From Neonectria sp. B-13 (lineage: Eukaryota; Ascomycota; Sordariomycetes; Hypocreales; Nectriaceae), in the NCBI GenBank assembly GCA_002682825.1, contig NOKP01000023.1, positions 682,001 to 746,000 on the forward strand: a DNA stretch of 64,000 bases. Reading direction: 5' to 3'. Made by a program: the position numbers and the translations under genes. Within the stretch, counting starts at the first letter, position 1. Each line of letters begins with the position of its first letter. Positions 54,401-64,000 of this stretch are shown here, piece after piece. The notes beneath the pieces were generated by a model. That model had not been told where the DNA came from and did no database searches. It saw only the letters and a list, made by a program, of their open reading frames with translations.

Positions 54401-56073
54401 CTCACTAAACATATTATCGCTTTCGCCGAGGAGGTTGCCATCGCTTCGATCTCGTTTCGGCTCAGTTGTGCCCTCCCACCCATCGTTGAAGACATCGCTT
54501 ATCTGGTTGGCGACTGGCATGACAATGTCTATGTCGACAACCGCGGCGGTTGGGGGCAGATTGCCAGGACTTGAAATGGTGCCATCGAGAGAAGGCGTCA
54601 CACCCAGATGTTGTTGGATGGCGTCAGGCGGAGTTGGATACATGACACCAGCCGCGACCGCGCTTGGCCGCTGAAGGGCTAGAGGCGACTGTCCACTAGG
54701 CTTTTGGGCTTGAAGTTCATTGTCGTTGGTGTCTTTGGGAGCAGCGGGTATTCTCTCAGCTTTTCGTTTCGCAAGCTTCTCGTCCCTTTCTGGAGCAGCG
54801 TTAAACCATCCACGAGCGCTTCCCAGCGGATCGTGGCACTCTTCGTGGCCACTCAACATGTTGTCCCCGACCCGGCAAGTGGTCGAGATCTCGACTGACT
54901 TTTTCCTGAAACAAAGAGAGCCCGGCCACGGAACAGTGGCGTGTGGTCGTTTTACTTCAGTATCTGAATCTTGAGGGGTGCGTCTTGATACCATGAGGTT
55001 AACCCAGGAAAGGGTTCTGAATGAGGAAGAGTCGAGCCCACTGAGCTGGAGAGCCTTGAGACACTTTTGTTTCCAGAGTGAATCTTGCGAATCCGGAACG
55101 CCTCTGAAGCTCAATGCTTGGGTATTGGGTGTTTGGGCCAAACCAGTGTCCGGAGCTGTGGTATTTTCTCCATTTGGAGGGGCTTGCTTGGCGGCGAAAA
55201 CTCCAAAGGGGGCCGCAAGAATTGGTCGGTTCGGGGGCATCAGATTTGCAGCCACCACATCCTCCAAAGACGAAAGACTCTTACAGTGGGAGAAGTAGAG
55301 ACTAATGATGAGAGATCCGGTAGTCGTCAAATAAGTCCTGAATGTGCCGAGGATTGGATCGTTTTTGGCAGAATACTCGTCGCTGTCCTGGTGGCTTGAC
55401 GAGGGTGGGGGAATCAACACTGTACGGTAATTAAGGGGGATGGCCATCGACTCGGTACAGAATGCGAATGATACTGCTGATAGTATTGCGGAAATGAAGT
55501 GTTCGTAAATGGCCTTGAGCGCCGCCTGTCCCGTCTTTGGGTCATTGGTGGATGTAGCTGCCGCCCGAGCATCCCCATCCTGTGACGCCGCCACAGGGAT
55601 CTGTGAAGGCGACGAGAAGGTGCTCCGCTGGGATGATTCCACAGCTGAGGATGAGTTTTTGGGGGTATTCAAGGTCCCATTTCCAGCAGCGCGGCTCTTC
55701 TGCAACGTGATAGGTTCGAAGCTGCCCTCCTCTCCCATCGCCAGATTGTGTCCGCAAGCCTCGAGGGTGGCGTCTGGTAGGCGTGTGACAGCGTCGGTCG
55801 CTTCATCCTTGCTATTAATTTGGAAAGCCCATATCCCTCGCCGGTTGGCATCGTATGATACAATGTGTCCCTGATCTCGCAAAGCACCCTCAATTTCGAG
55901 AGCGGCCAGGTGGAAGCTCTGCGACTGGTCCGATGACGGCTCATAAACTCGGAAGGTGACGGACGCGACATTATTCTGCAAAACGCAACGGTCAGTTTCA
56001 ATGCAGTGTTCCCAAGTCAGGAAGGATTACTAACAACCAAGAGGGTATTAGTTTCGTATTCGCCAGTCTCCAT
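51467..56073 (-). CDS. MED13: Mediator complex subunit 13 (CDK8 kinase module)
   Basis: MED13 (yeast Srb9/Ssn2) links the CDK8-cyclin C-MED12 kinase module to core Mediator. Minus-strand exons are 56073..56035 and 55975..51467, giving 1515 aa. The first exon is 13 codons (METGEYETNTLLV) and joins through a 59-nt intron (GTTAGT donor, TTGCAG acceptor) to NNVASVTFRVYEPSS. The ATG just before this junction in the uninterrupted frame is not a real start. The N-terminal domain covers about the first 420 residues. A long acidic, Ser/Pro-rich disordered middle contains LSMGDLDTDLP-type short motifs. The conserved C-terminal PIWI-like/Med13_C region spans about 1000-1515 and ends RPWHIAAAEKGVRALYLLL. 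It is head-to-head with ENP2. Confidence 0.95.
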
Positions 56074-57128
56074 TTCGGCAACCTATTCTCTGCCCCAGAG
56101 ATCGTAGCCGTAGAATGCAGCTCGAGGTACTGCGAGGTACCACGGCCAGTCGCAAGCCTCGACTTTGGTGTTCTCGTCACCTCAGCACTCGGATTGTATC
56201 TCCTTGAGAGCCTGTAGCTCTGGGTTAAGGCAGCGGACCTCTCGGTATTGTTGGAAGCGGTGCAATCTTGGGAGTCGCCGACTTGCCGGACTCCATCTCC
56301 ACGAGCGGGAGTCTGGGCCGAGAAGCTCGGGGATGGCGCCACGGTGAGGCTCCTGTTAGGCAGCCGATCGGTCGCGAGGGGAGAATAAGTTCGGAGGGCT
56401 TTCCGTAGTATAGAAGGACCTATGTCTTCGACAGGGCGATGGTGGTTGGTGTGTAGAGAATGCAGTGATGGACAGCTGTTGGTTGGGGCGGCGTTGTCGC
56501 AGGCGCGGTTCCGTCAGCGAGGACGGAAATTCGGCGGAGGTTGTCGCGCGGAGGACGGAAGTCAGGGTTCATCCAGGAATGGTCGGATATGGGGGGCATG
56601 GGGGACACTTTAGGGGACTGCAGGGGGGGCCGTGGTTTCTTTTAGGGGCCGTGTCAGTGCTCGGAGCACTACAGCGGTAGGTGACTTGTGGCGGGGGCAA
56701 ATAGAAACCTCCAAACATTCAGGTTCCGTAGCCGGCAGGTCTTTTCTGCAGTTGATAACATGTACTGTAAGTTAGACTACAGGTCCGTACGAATACTGCT
56801 TGCTCCTCCCCTTATCGGAACCTAAGCCGATGTCTGTGGGCGTGCGTGGGCGGTGTGCCCGGTGTTTGTGTCTCTGAGGCTTTGAGCCAATCCGCGGAGC
56901 TGGGATTATGATGGCTCCACCGGTCTCGGTCAGCCCAGCCCAGCGCTTCAGCGGGGTCGCCTTCACCGAGCCACCGAGCCTACCGACGCCGGGCGGGGCC
57001 TACTTTTTTCTTCTCACCTTGATTTTTTTTCTGCGCCGGCTCAGACAAGGCCTCGCGACAACTTCCACCACAGCGCAAATCTTCCAAGGAAAGTCTTCGT
57101 GAGCGGCCTGCCTCGCCATTTCGCCACC
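56074..57128. other. Divergent MED13/ENP2 promoter region
   Basis: About 1.05 kb between two divergent housekeeping genes. I see no further gene, repeat or RNA. Confidence 0.5.
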
Positions 57129-59078
57129 ATGAAGCTCTCCAATCCCGGAACCGTTCCCGTTTACACAATCTCCGGTGCGTCCTCTGCCCGGCCGCTTCCC
57201 GACTGGCTCGCCCGCCGCCGGAAGCGCAGCTTGAAAGACGATGCCGAGTACCAGAACCGAGTCGAGCTCCTTCAGGACTTCGAGTTCGAGGAGGCCAGCA
57301 ACTGCATCCGCATCAGCGAGGATGGCGACTGGATCATGAGCACCGGCACCTACAAGCCGCAGATTCACGTCCACAGCCTCCCCCAGCTGTCTCTGTCCTT
57401 CGCCCGCCACACCAACGCCCTCAACCACTCCTTCGTCCTCCTCTCTTCCGACTACTCCAAATCGCTCCACCTCCAGACCGATCGGAGACTCGAGTTCCAT
57501 ACCCCCATGGGCTGCCACTACGAAGTGCGTCTTCCTAGATATGGTCGCGACTTGGTCTACGACCGCCAGTCGACCGAGGCTCTCATTCCTGCTGTCGGCC
57601 TAGATGGTGACGGAAAGGGCGAAGTTTTCCGGTTGAACCTCGAGCTTGGACGCTTCATGAAATCCTACCAGGTTTCAGTCGGCGGAGATGATGAAATGAC
57701 GGGAGGTGGACTCCAGGGCGGCATTGGAGTTGGCAGCGTCAACGTCGCCGCTGTTGCAGAAAACACTCACAACCTACTCGCTTTCGGAACCTCATTAGGC
57801 ACTGTCGAGTTCTGGGACCCTCGATCCAAATCTCGAGTGGCACTTCTCGGCGGCCACGAAGGCGAAGTTACGGCGCTCGATTTCAGCCCCTCAGGTCTGT
57901 CCCTGATCACGGGCTCCTCTACGGGTATGATGCAAATATACGACATGCGACGGCCGGTCCCGTTGTTGAAGAAGGACCAAGGTTACGGGTTCCCTATTCA
58001 AAAGCTCATTCACATGACTACCGCTTCCCAAGAGAAGAAGATCCTGTCCGCCGACAAGCGTATCATCAAGGTCTGGGATGAGTCCAACGGCGATCCATGG
58101 ACCTCGGTGGAGCCCATCGTCGACATCAACGATGTGGCATGGTGCAAGGACACGGGTATGGTTCTGACAGCCAACGAAGGCAAACAGCAACACGCATTCT
58201 TCATCCCTCAGCTGGGTCCTGCGCCCAAATGGTGCTCTTTCCTGGACAACATGGTCGAAGAGATGGCGGAAGAGGTTCACACAGAGACCTACGACAACTA
58301 CAAGTTCTTGACTCTGCCCGAGTTGAAGCAGCTCACCCTGTCTCATCTGATTGGCAAGAGTAACCTGCTCAGGCCATACATGCACGGATACTTTGTGGCA
58401 TCCAAGCTGTACGAGCAGGCTAGGTTGATTGCCAACCCCTACGTTTTCGAGGAAGAGAGAACGAAACGAATCAAGGAGAAGGTTGAGAAGGAGCGCTCGA
58501 GCAGAATCAGAGGCAACAAGAAGGTCAAGGTCAACCAGAGATTGGTCGACAAGCTTCTCAAGAAACAGGAGAACAGAGAAGAGGTCAATACCAAGGCTGG
58601 AGTCCTCGGCGATGACCGATTCAGCAAGCTCTTCGATGATGCTGCCTACACGGTTGACGAAACTACTGGAGAATTCCGAGCTCTCAACCCCAGCACTCTC
58701 ATCGACCAAAACTTTGACCCGAAGGCTCCTACTCGTTATCAGGGCAAGGATTCTGACGACGATTCGAGTGCTAATGGCATGAGTGAAGACGAGATGGCAC
58801 CGCCAAGGAAGGCCAAGGACGACGTTGAGATGCGTGTATCGTCGGCCAGCAATGGTGGCCGCGCAGTCAGGGACACGGCATTGGGATCGAGACAGCACAA
58901 GGCGGGCCGCTTGAACAAGGCACGTGGCGAGATTGTGGGTGAGCGGCAAGTCACATTCGTTCCAGAGTCGAGGAAGAAGCAGATGCAGGAAGAAGAGGAG
59001 GCCCCTCCTCCTCCTCCTCGGGGGAAGAAGCATGGAGATCGGCGAAGCGCCAGCTCCAACACCTTTAGGCGGATGTAA
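57129..59078 (+). CDS. ENP2: Nucleolar ribosome-biogenesis protein Enp2 (NOL10)
   Basis: Enp2/NOL10 is a component of the small-subunit processome (90S pre-ribosome) in the nucleolus. It is a single-exon 649-aa gene; the ATG at 57129 (ACCATGA context, MKLSNPGTVPVY) matches the family start, and the frame upstream is leader. A seven-bladed WD-type propeller covers about 30-380 (for example EFEEASNCIRISEDGDWIM and LGGHEGEVTALDFSPSG). The conserved helical part follows (LKQLTLSHLIGKSNLLRPYM). A basic region is followed by a NUC153 motif, DDRFSKLFDDAAYTVDETTG. The C-terminal tail is basic and acidic low complexity, including a Pro run (APPPPPRGKK), with likely nuclear localisation signals. Confidence 0.95.
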   Translation: MKLSNPGTVPVYTISGASSARPLPDWLARRRKRSLKDDAEYQNRVELLQDFEFEEASNCIRISEDGDWIMSTGTYKPQIHVHSLPQLSLSFARHTNALNHSFVLLSSDYSKSLHLQTDRRLEFHTPMGCHYEVRLPRYGRDLVYDRQSTEALIPAVGLDGDGKGEVFRLNLELGRFMKSYQVSVGGDDEMTGGGLQGGIGVGSVNVAAVAENTHNLLAFGTSLGTVEFWDPRSKSRVALLGGHEGEVTALDFSPSGLSLITGSSTGMMQIYDMRRPVPLLKKDQGYGFPIQKLIHMTTASQEKKILSADKRIIKVWDESNGDPWTSVEPIVDINDVAWCKDTGMVLTANEGKQQHAFFIPQLGPAPKWCSFLDNMVEEMAEEVHTETYDNYKFLTLPELKQLTLSHLIGKSNLLRPYMHGYFVASKLYEQARLIANPYVFEEERTKRIKEKVEKERSSRIRGNKKVKVNQRLVDKLLKKQENREEVNTKAGVLGDDRFSKLFDDAAYTVDETTGEFRALNPSTLIDQNFDPKAPTRYQGKDSDDDSSANGMSEDEMAPPRKAKDDVEMRVSSASNGGRAVRDTALGSRQHKAGRLNKARGEIVGERQVTFVPESRKKQMQEEEEAPPPPPRGKKHGDRRSASSNTFRRM

Positions 59079-59323
59079 AAGCGGGAAAGTGGGCGTTTGG
59101 GATTATTTGGGTGGTAAAAAGACGCATTTTATACGCTCGGTTGTTGGAAATAAGATGAAAAAGTGCATACTATGGCGATTACTTATACATAATGATACCC
59201 GGATCCTGTCCGCTTCAAGATCACCAACTCCCTCGGCTTCCCACGATCAAGACGCCCCTGAGAAGATAAAACAACGACCCGAAAACGACCACAACTGGAC
59301 TGAGGTAACGATAAAGCATCTCA
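59079..59323. other. Convergent 3' spacer
   Basis: 245 bp between the ENP2 stop and the stop of the small membrane gene. No other feature. Confidence 0.5.
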
Positions 59324-59821
59324 CTACCTGCCCCACTTCCGATCCTTTCGCTTTGCCTCTGCCTGGGACATACCCTTTTCGAGATCCTCGGGGCGTAGTC
59401 GTGGGGTTGGCGGTACGTCGTCGAGCCGTGCCCGACTTCGGCGAGATGATGAACCCTTGACCGAGGATGGAAATTCTGAGCGTCGTGGGGTGAGGGCATT
59501 GATAACCTTGCGGGTAGATTTCCTGAGCGTTTCCTTGACCTTCCACTCACGCTTCTTTGCAATGAAGAAGAGAATGGTTGTGGAAACTGATGGAGGGGTT
59601 AGCTTATATGAAGAGGCAGTAGACGAGGGACAACACATACTGCCGACAACCAGTACGAAGACAACAACAACGATGATGGCGATCATGCCACCCTGGGAAA
59701 TGGAGACCGAGTTTCCCGAGCTGTCTCCCTCGGCACCTGCATCGCTGCCGTCCAAGTCTGCGGTATCGTCGCCATAGGGCTTCTCGGAGGCCAGAGGGAA
59801 TGCGTGGGTTGTCGACGACAT
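59324..59821 (-). CDS. Small single-pass membrane protein, 147 aa
   Basis: Function is not recognised. Minus-strand exons are 59821..59641 and 59586..59324; the 54-nt intron has a GTATGT donor, a GCTAAC branch and an ATCAG acceptor. It lies within the hydrophobic helix, and splicing restores the transmembrane segment. Residues 1-44 are acidic and Ser/Gly-rich without a signal peptide. Residues 45-70 (MIAIIVVVVFVLVVGISTTI...) form one helix, followed immediately by KKREWKVKETLRKSTRK. This positive flank predicts an N-out, C-in topology. The C-terminal 75 residues are basic, with VPPTPRLRPEDLEKG. Clean splice sites and topology make it a credible gene. Confidence 0.75.
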   Translation of the reverse strand: MSSTTHAFPLASEKPYGDDTADLDGSDAGAEGDSSGNSVSISQGGMIAIIVVVVFVLVVGSMCCPSSTASSYKLTPPSVSTTILFFIAKKREWKVKETLRKSTRKVINALTPRRSEFPSSVKGSSSRRSRARLDDVPPTPRLRPEDLEKGMSQAEAKRKDRKWGR

Positions 59822-61727
59822 GGTGGATGTTTCGAGGACGTCTTTTGACTAAAGACTAATGTGTATTGTCGGGCCAAGAGTAGCTGGGGCTGGTGATGAG
59901 GCTGTAAGCCTGCAAAGGGACTGAAAGAGGCGGTTCACAGAACCTAGAGAATCGAAGATGAGAGAATAACCATGTAATGGACAGAAACTTGTGTAAATGC
60001 CGCCTTGTCGCGGACAACCACCTGTATTTACATGTCGGTATCCCCCACATCTAGTCATGCACTCGCTGCCCACGGGCACCTGGTAGCGGTGACTACAACT
60101 TCATCTACAAGGATCGGCAGTGACGCTGGGCGCTGCAGCCAGTTCCAGCACGCACGTCGAAGCATGATTGGATCGTCGTCACCAGGTCCAGACTCAAGTG
60201 CAACAGGGAGAATCGCAAAATCGGAGTTGTCGTCGAGGCACGTCGCGATGATTGGCGAGCAGCACTCTCGAAGCGCTGAGCTCCAACGCCGCCCCCAGGG
60301 ACGTAGCCAATGGGGCGCCCTCGGTGCGTGCCTTGCAACCCCTGCAGGTAGGGCGACCAGGGTCCGTCACGCGCCAGAGGGCCCATCACGATGCCCTGAA
60401 TGGAGGCCGTTGTGTGACGGATGCAGGGACATCGTTGGGCTATCGCAAGCGGTGCAGGGTTTCCCTACAGCGCTTCAAGAGAGGCAACGCTGCACTGCGA
60501 GTCTGCGAGATGGCTGGGTGTTGGAGGGGCGTTTCATCGGTTCCCGCTTTTCAAGCCTATTCGCATCCCAGATCTTATTCTGCACGCAGCAGCAAATGAC
60601 GGTTCGCTTGGCTTGGGCGTTGGCCTCGAAGCGCCGGCTCCAAATTTAGATTTTCCATGCGCCAGCTGCATCCTGTCGTCACGGTATTGGTGAGGAGGGG
60701 GGCTATATTCAGGACGGCCTATTCCATTATCGTCGGGATGATTTATTCAGGAGAGGCACATATTTTGCTATAGTTCCCATCCCAACTCCTTATAGCCGCT
60801 GTTTCGACAGAGTCTCGCTGCGGCAGCAAACGGCACGATGCTACATGCTCCTTAATCTAGCATAAGCCATGATGGTTACTGGACGCGCGGAGTTGACCCG
60901 CTCGAGGCCCCGACGTCGCAAATGCGGCCCAAGGGGAGGTCGGACGTACCGCCGCTCACGATGCCGACGCGGTTCACTCCGGTGGTTTCGTTCTTTTCTG
61001 GGAAAGATGGCCGTCGCTGCGTCTGCTTCTTGGTTTCGACGCCGCGCCTCGCGGGCGGCAGAGCCAGAGACCCGCCAAGGCAGAGATGGTCGTGACATGA
61101 GCCATTTCGGGTGGCTAGGCCCTCATTCTAGCGCTTCTTGATCCAGAATTATCTTCTACCCCAGTGGTTGTTGGAAAGCGAGGTAATCTGCGGTAAGTGG
61201 GAGACCATCATGACGACGTGAAGCCATCCACCAAATGGCAACGCAAGTTCAAACATGAGCTCGGCTACAATAGCTCGCTCGACCAGGAGGCAGTCACTGT
61301 CTTACTACTAAGATAACCCCATTGATCTCATCTAAGTGATTTTTCAGATCTGATTTGCAAAAATGCTTGCTTCGGGTTTGCTGCTGTCGTTGCCCTCCAC
61401 TCCTGCTCGTGCCTTCATCCTCGCACCTTCCCCAACTACTCCCTGAACCACCGAACATGGAAACCGTCCATTCTTGCTGCCTTCCCAGTATACTATGTAG
61501 TGGTCGTGCCCAGGCTTCCACCGAGAGAGGGATTCGCCTTAGACCCAGGCATCATCTCCAACTTGCGTGAAACAAATCTATGTGATCCGTTGCCTTGCCC
61601 CAATCTCTAGCTATCGGAGCGAAGACCACATTCCAAGCAGCCTGGCTGGGCCAGCATCTTCTTGCTTGTATTTGTCTGTGATCAACTTCTACTTCTCGGA
61701 ATCTCTGCATCCTAGCGGGCAAACAAC
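59822..61727. other. Gene-free spacer
   Basis: About 1.9 kb of divergent promoter sequence for the flanking genes. A frame near 60005-60649 lacks domain resemblance and I do not accept it. No RNA gene or repeat is seen. Confidence 0.5.
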
Positions 61728-64000
61728 ATGGACACGTCGCTAGACTCCATGCATCGGACAAACTCGTCCAGAGCCAGCAGTTTGGCTTCGTTCGGGAACA
61801 TCGCTGACGAAAGAGACTTCGATCGACTATCTTCGGTGATTCCTGATTCGCACCCACTCAACACCTTCGTTCCCAATCCGCCTTCGAAGAAGTTCTCCGC
61901 ACCTAAGGAGGAAGTGTCGGAGTCGATCCTTTCGGAAGGATTCAGTTGGTCAGTAAAACAACCACCTCGCCCTGGTCAGTTCTCTCGGCGACCCAACCAG
62001 CCAGCTCTGCCCACTGGGCCTGTTTCCCATTCCCGGCAGACCTCTATTGTTTCCCAGGTCATCCCATCCAAGGTTGCTACTCGGGGCAATAGGTCTCACA
62101 TTCAGCGTGACGTTGTCCCCCTGGATCTTCCTGAGCTAGGCTTGCTTGGAAGTGGCTCCCCTAAGGAGTATTTGACCGCCGGTCCTGTTATCAGCTCGGG
62201 CAGCCAAAAGATCAAATGTTCAGTTTCACTAGAGACTCCCGATGAAATTAGTTTCTCTGAACCGCTGCCACGCTCTTCTTGCGATCCTCCCACTCTTGAT
62301 CAGGGCATAATGGACGGTTCTTCCGATACCATATCATCCGAAGAGGACCACCTGGCAGGGTCAAGTCATCAACAAGACTCCTCCCAAGATGCTAATCTGG
62401 AACCTCAAGCTCCGACCACCAGTCGCCCAAGAGATTTAGCCGAGTTGAGCAAGTCTCCTCCAAGACCTGTTCCTCGTGACAGTGAGTTACCAAATTACAC
62501 TATTGTGTGAGGTTTACTAAAAACGTCAAGCAGGACAACGTCTAGACGACCTGAAACTACCACTGCCACACGGGCCACATGTCCTCCAACCTGAACACAG
62601 CGACCAGCCCTCCAGCGTTTGTGGCGACTTGGAAAGGCCAGCTGCTCAAACTCTAAGATCTTCTCAGCGTCGATCCCGTGAGGCTAAGGATCGAATCCCC
62701 AGTCGCCCAATTCGGACTCCTCGCCAACAGGGAGAAACGCCCAAAGATCACCACCGTTCCCAATCAAGAGCCAGCAACATCTCTAAAAAGCGGTCTTCCG
62801 TTGAAAATCATCGGAATCGGGTTGACCCCGAACGTAAGAAAGAGGTCATGCATCATGTGGCACAATACTGGAATGAGTGTATGCGACTTTCAGAAGAGGA
62901 GCGGCAGGAAGCAACCTGGGAAATCGAAAAACTTCAATCCGAAATCAGTCGGCGGGAAGAAGACCTGAACAAGTCATGTGGCCTCTTATCCGAGAAAGAA
63001 AATGAGATCAAAGATGCCCTGGAATGTTGTCAGAAGTTGGAGGACAAAGAACATCAGGCTACGGACGAGAACCGGCGACTAAGCGGCGAGATTGAGACAT
63101 TAAAAGATGAGCTAGGCAAGTCCAAGAAGGACGGAGTCGAACTCAAAGCCAAGTACCACGCCTATCGAGAAAAGTTGAACGAAGCAATTGCAGAGCAACA
63201 GGCACTCTTTACGCGCTCCCAGAAGTTCTACAAGCAAGCCAAAAAGGAGCTTGAGAAAGAAAGGAACAAGCGCACCACGGACACAAACGCGATCGACGAC
63301 GCCATTGAAGCTAGTCGCAAGAAACGCGAAGAGCTGAAGAGCTGCCTTGAGGAGCTTCGTACACAGACAGAACAAGAGGGTCGCAAGAGTAAGTACCCAG
63401 GTCAACCTCCTAATTAACGCGTGTCCGCTAATGGTCATGGCAGAGGATGAGCTTGTGTCAGAACTGGAGAAGAAACTGAAGGAACAAGAGGCAGAACTCA
63501 CCCGTGAGCGAGATTCGGCAATCGAGCTACGCCAGCGGGTTGAGGAGCATGGGAAGGTTCAGCAAACGGTGGCAAGGGTGGCATCCCAAGTTCAGGCGTT
63601 ACTCGAAAGTAGCACCAATTCAGACGCAAACGAACAGAAGCGAACAGAGGCCACCAGCCAGCTGTCTTCAAAGTAGGTTTCGGTCGACCATTACCCTGCG
63701 AATACTAACTTTCGAAAGGCTTGATCACATCCTAGAGCATCTGAACTCGTCCGCGAACAGTGCAGTAACTCCTGCAGCTATTGAGCCAATGATTGAACGA
63801 CTGGAAAGGAAAATCATTTCCAGGTATAAGAACCTTGCTCCGCTGAGAAGAGCACTGCTAACATGCCAACCAGAATTTTGCCAGCCGTCCTTACTATCAT
63901 CTCCGGACAAACCCAGGCTGAAGAGTCATTTGTTAAGTTGAGGGGCGACGTCTTGGCCCGGCTCGCGCAAATTCAGAGCGACATGATCCTTGGAGATGAG
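61728..64000 (+). CDS. Coiled-coil protein, 3' end beyond the window
   Basis: I did not recognise a family. Exons in the window are 61728..62481, 62534..63388, 63444..63672, 63719..63823 and 63874..64000 (open at the edge), 690 codons so far. Introns are 52, 55, 46 and 50 nt, with GTGAGT, GTAAGT, GTAGGT and GTATAA donors and CTAA-type branch points; phases agree throughout. The first about 330 residues are Ser/Pro/Arg-rich and probably disordered. Residues about 370-590 are heptad-rich and strongly charged (KEEDLNKSCGLLSEKENEIK-like), a long coiled coil. The visible end (ILPAVLTIISGQTQAEESFV) is more hydrophobic and may begin a folded C-terminal part. A structural cytoskeletal, spindle-pole or meiotic role is possible, but nothing here proves it. 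Confidence 0.8.

Noticed and set aside
57891..59033. A 380-codon antisense frame in ENP2
   Set aside because: Shadow of a well-supported WD-repeat gene; leucine-rich composition follows from the opposite strand.
60005..60649. A 214-codon ORF between the small membrane gene and the coiled-coil gene
   Set aside because: No domain, biased composition and no splice or start support.
1..64000. CRISPR arrays, bacterial operons, insertion sequences or replication origins
   Set aside because: Spliceosomal introns throughout and fungal gene families show a eukaryotic chromosome; no such elements were seen.

Overview
The window comes from a filamentous ascomycete (Pezizomycotina; a sordariomycete is my best guess, not proven). 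The evidence is short introns of about 45-95 nt with GTAAGT/GTATGT-type donors and CTAAC/CTGAC branch points, GC-rich codon use, long gene-free spacers, and fungus-specific families (copper-fist factor, C2H2 plus fungal-specific TF, fungal MED13, GH125). It is nuclear chromosomal sequence, broken by one 100-N assembly gap (36699-36798). I rebuilt the spliced gene models by hand from splice signals and reading phase; exon coordinates are in each entry.

Left part (1-13.6 kb): PAB1 (-, runs off the left edge through an intron), HUL5 HECT E3 ligase (+), a secreted GH125 alpha-mannosidase (-) and the mitochondrial ETF-ubiquinone oxidoreductase (+). A 4-kb gene-free stretch follows, then the TATA-binding protein gene (17.6 kb). 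From 19.5 to 32.1 kb all genes are on the + strand: a DAO-family FAD oxidase, an SR140-like U2 snRNP factor, a copper-fist regulator, an RS-rich nuclear protein of GPALPP1/DUF3752 type, the EFM7 methyltransferase and a PhyH-like dioxygenase. A 5.2-kb spacer containing the N gap precedes a five-exon C2H2/fungal-specific transcription factor (37.2-40.5 kb). Then come a nitronate monooxygenase and, convergent to it, an F-box protein gene.

The stretch 44.7-51.4 kb looks like a lineage-specific accessory island. It holds a decayed duplicate of part of the adjacent F-box gene, a pair of related short dispersed repeats, a possible three-exon small membrane protein, two orphan ORFs, and a gene with a degenerate retropepsin-like domain behind a recent internal duplication. 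Conserved genes resume with MED13 (-), ENP2/NOL10 (+), a small single-pass membrane protein (-), and a coiled-coil protein (+) cut by the right edge.

Most genes are housekeeping: mRNA poly(A) binding, basal transcription, Mediator, U2 splicing, ribosome biogenesis, EF1A methylation and proteasome-linked ubiquitination. They are not organised as a pathway cluster and I see no secondary-metabolite cluster. The best candidates for something undescribed are the retropepsin-like gene and the surrounding island. Other points of interest are the PAB1 A-rich leader and intron-retention stop, and the minisatellite-bearing intron that splits a zinc finger.
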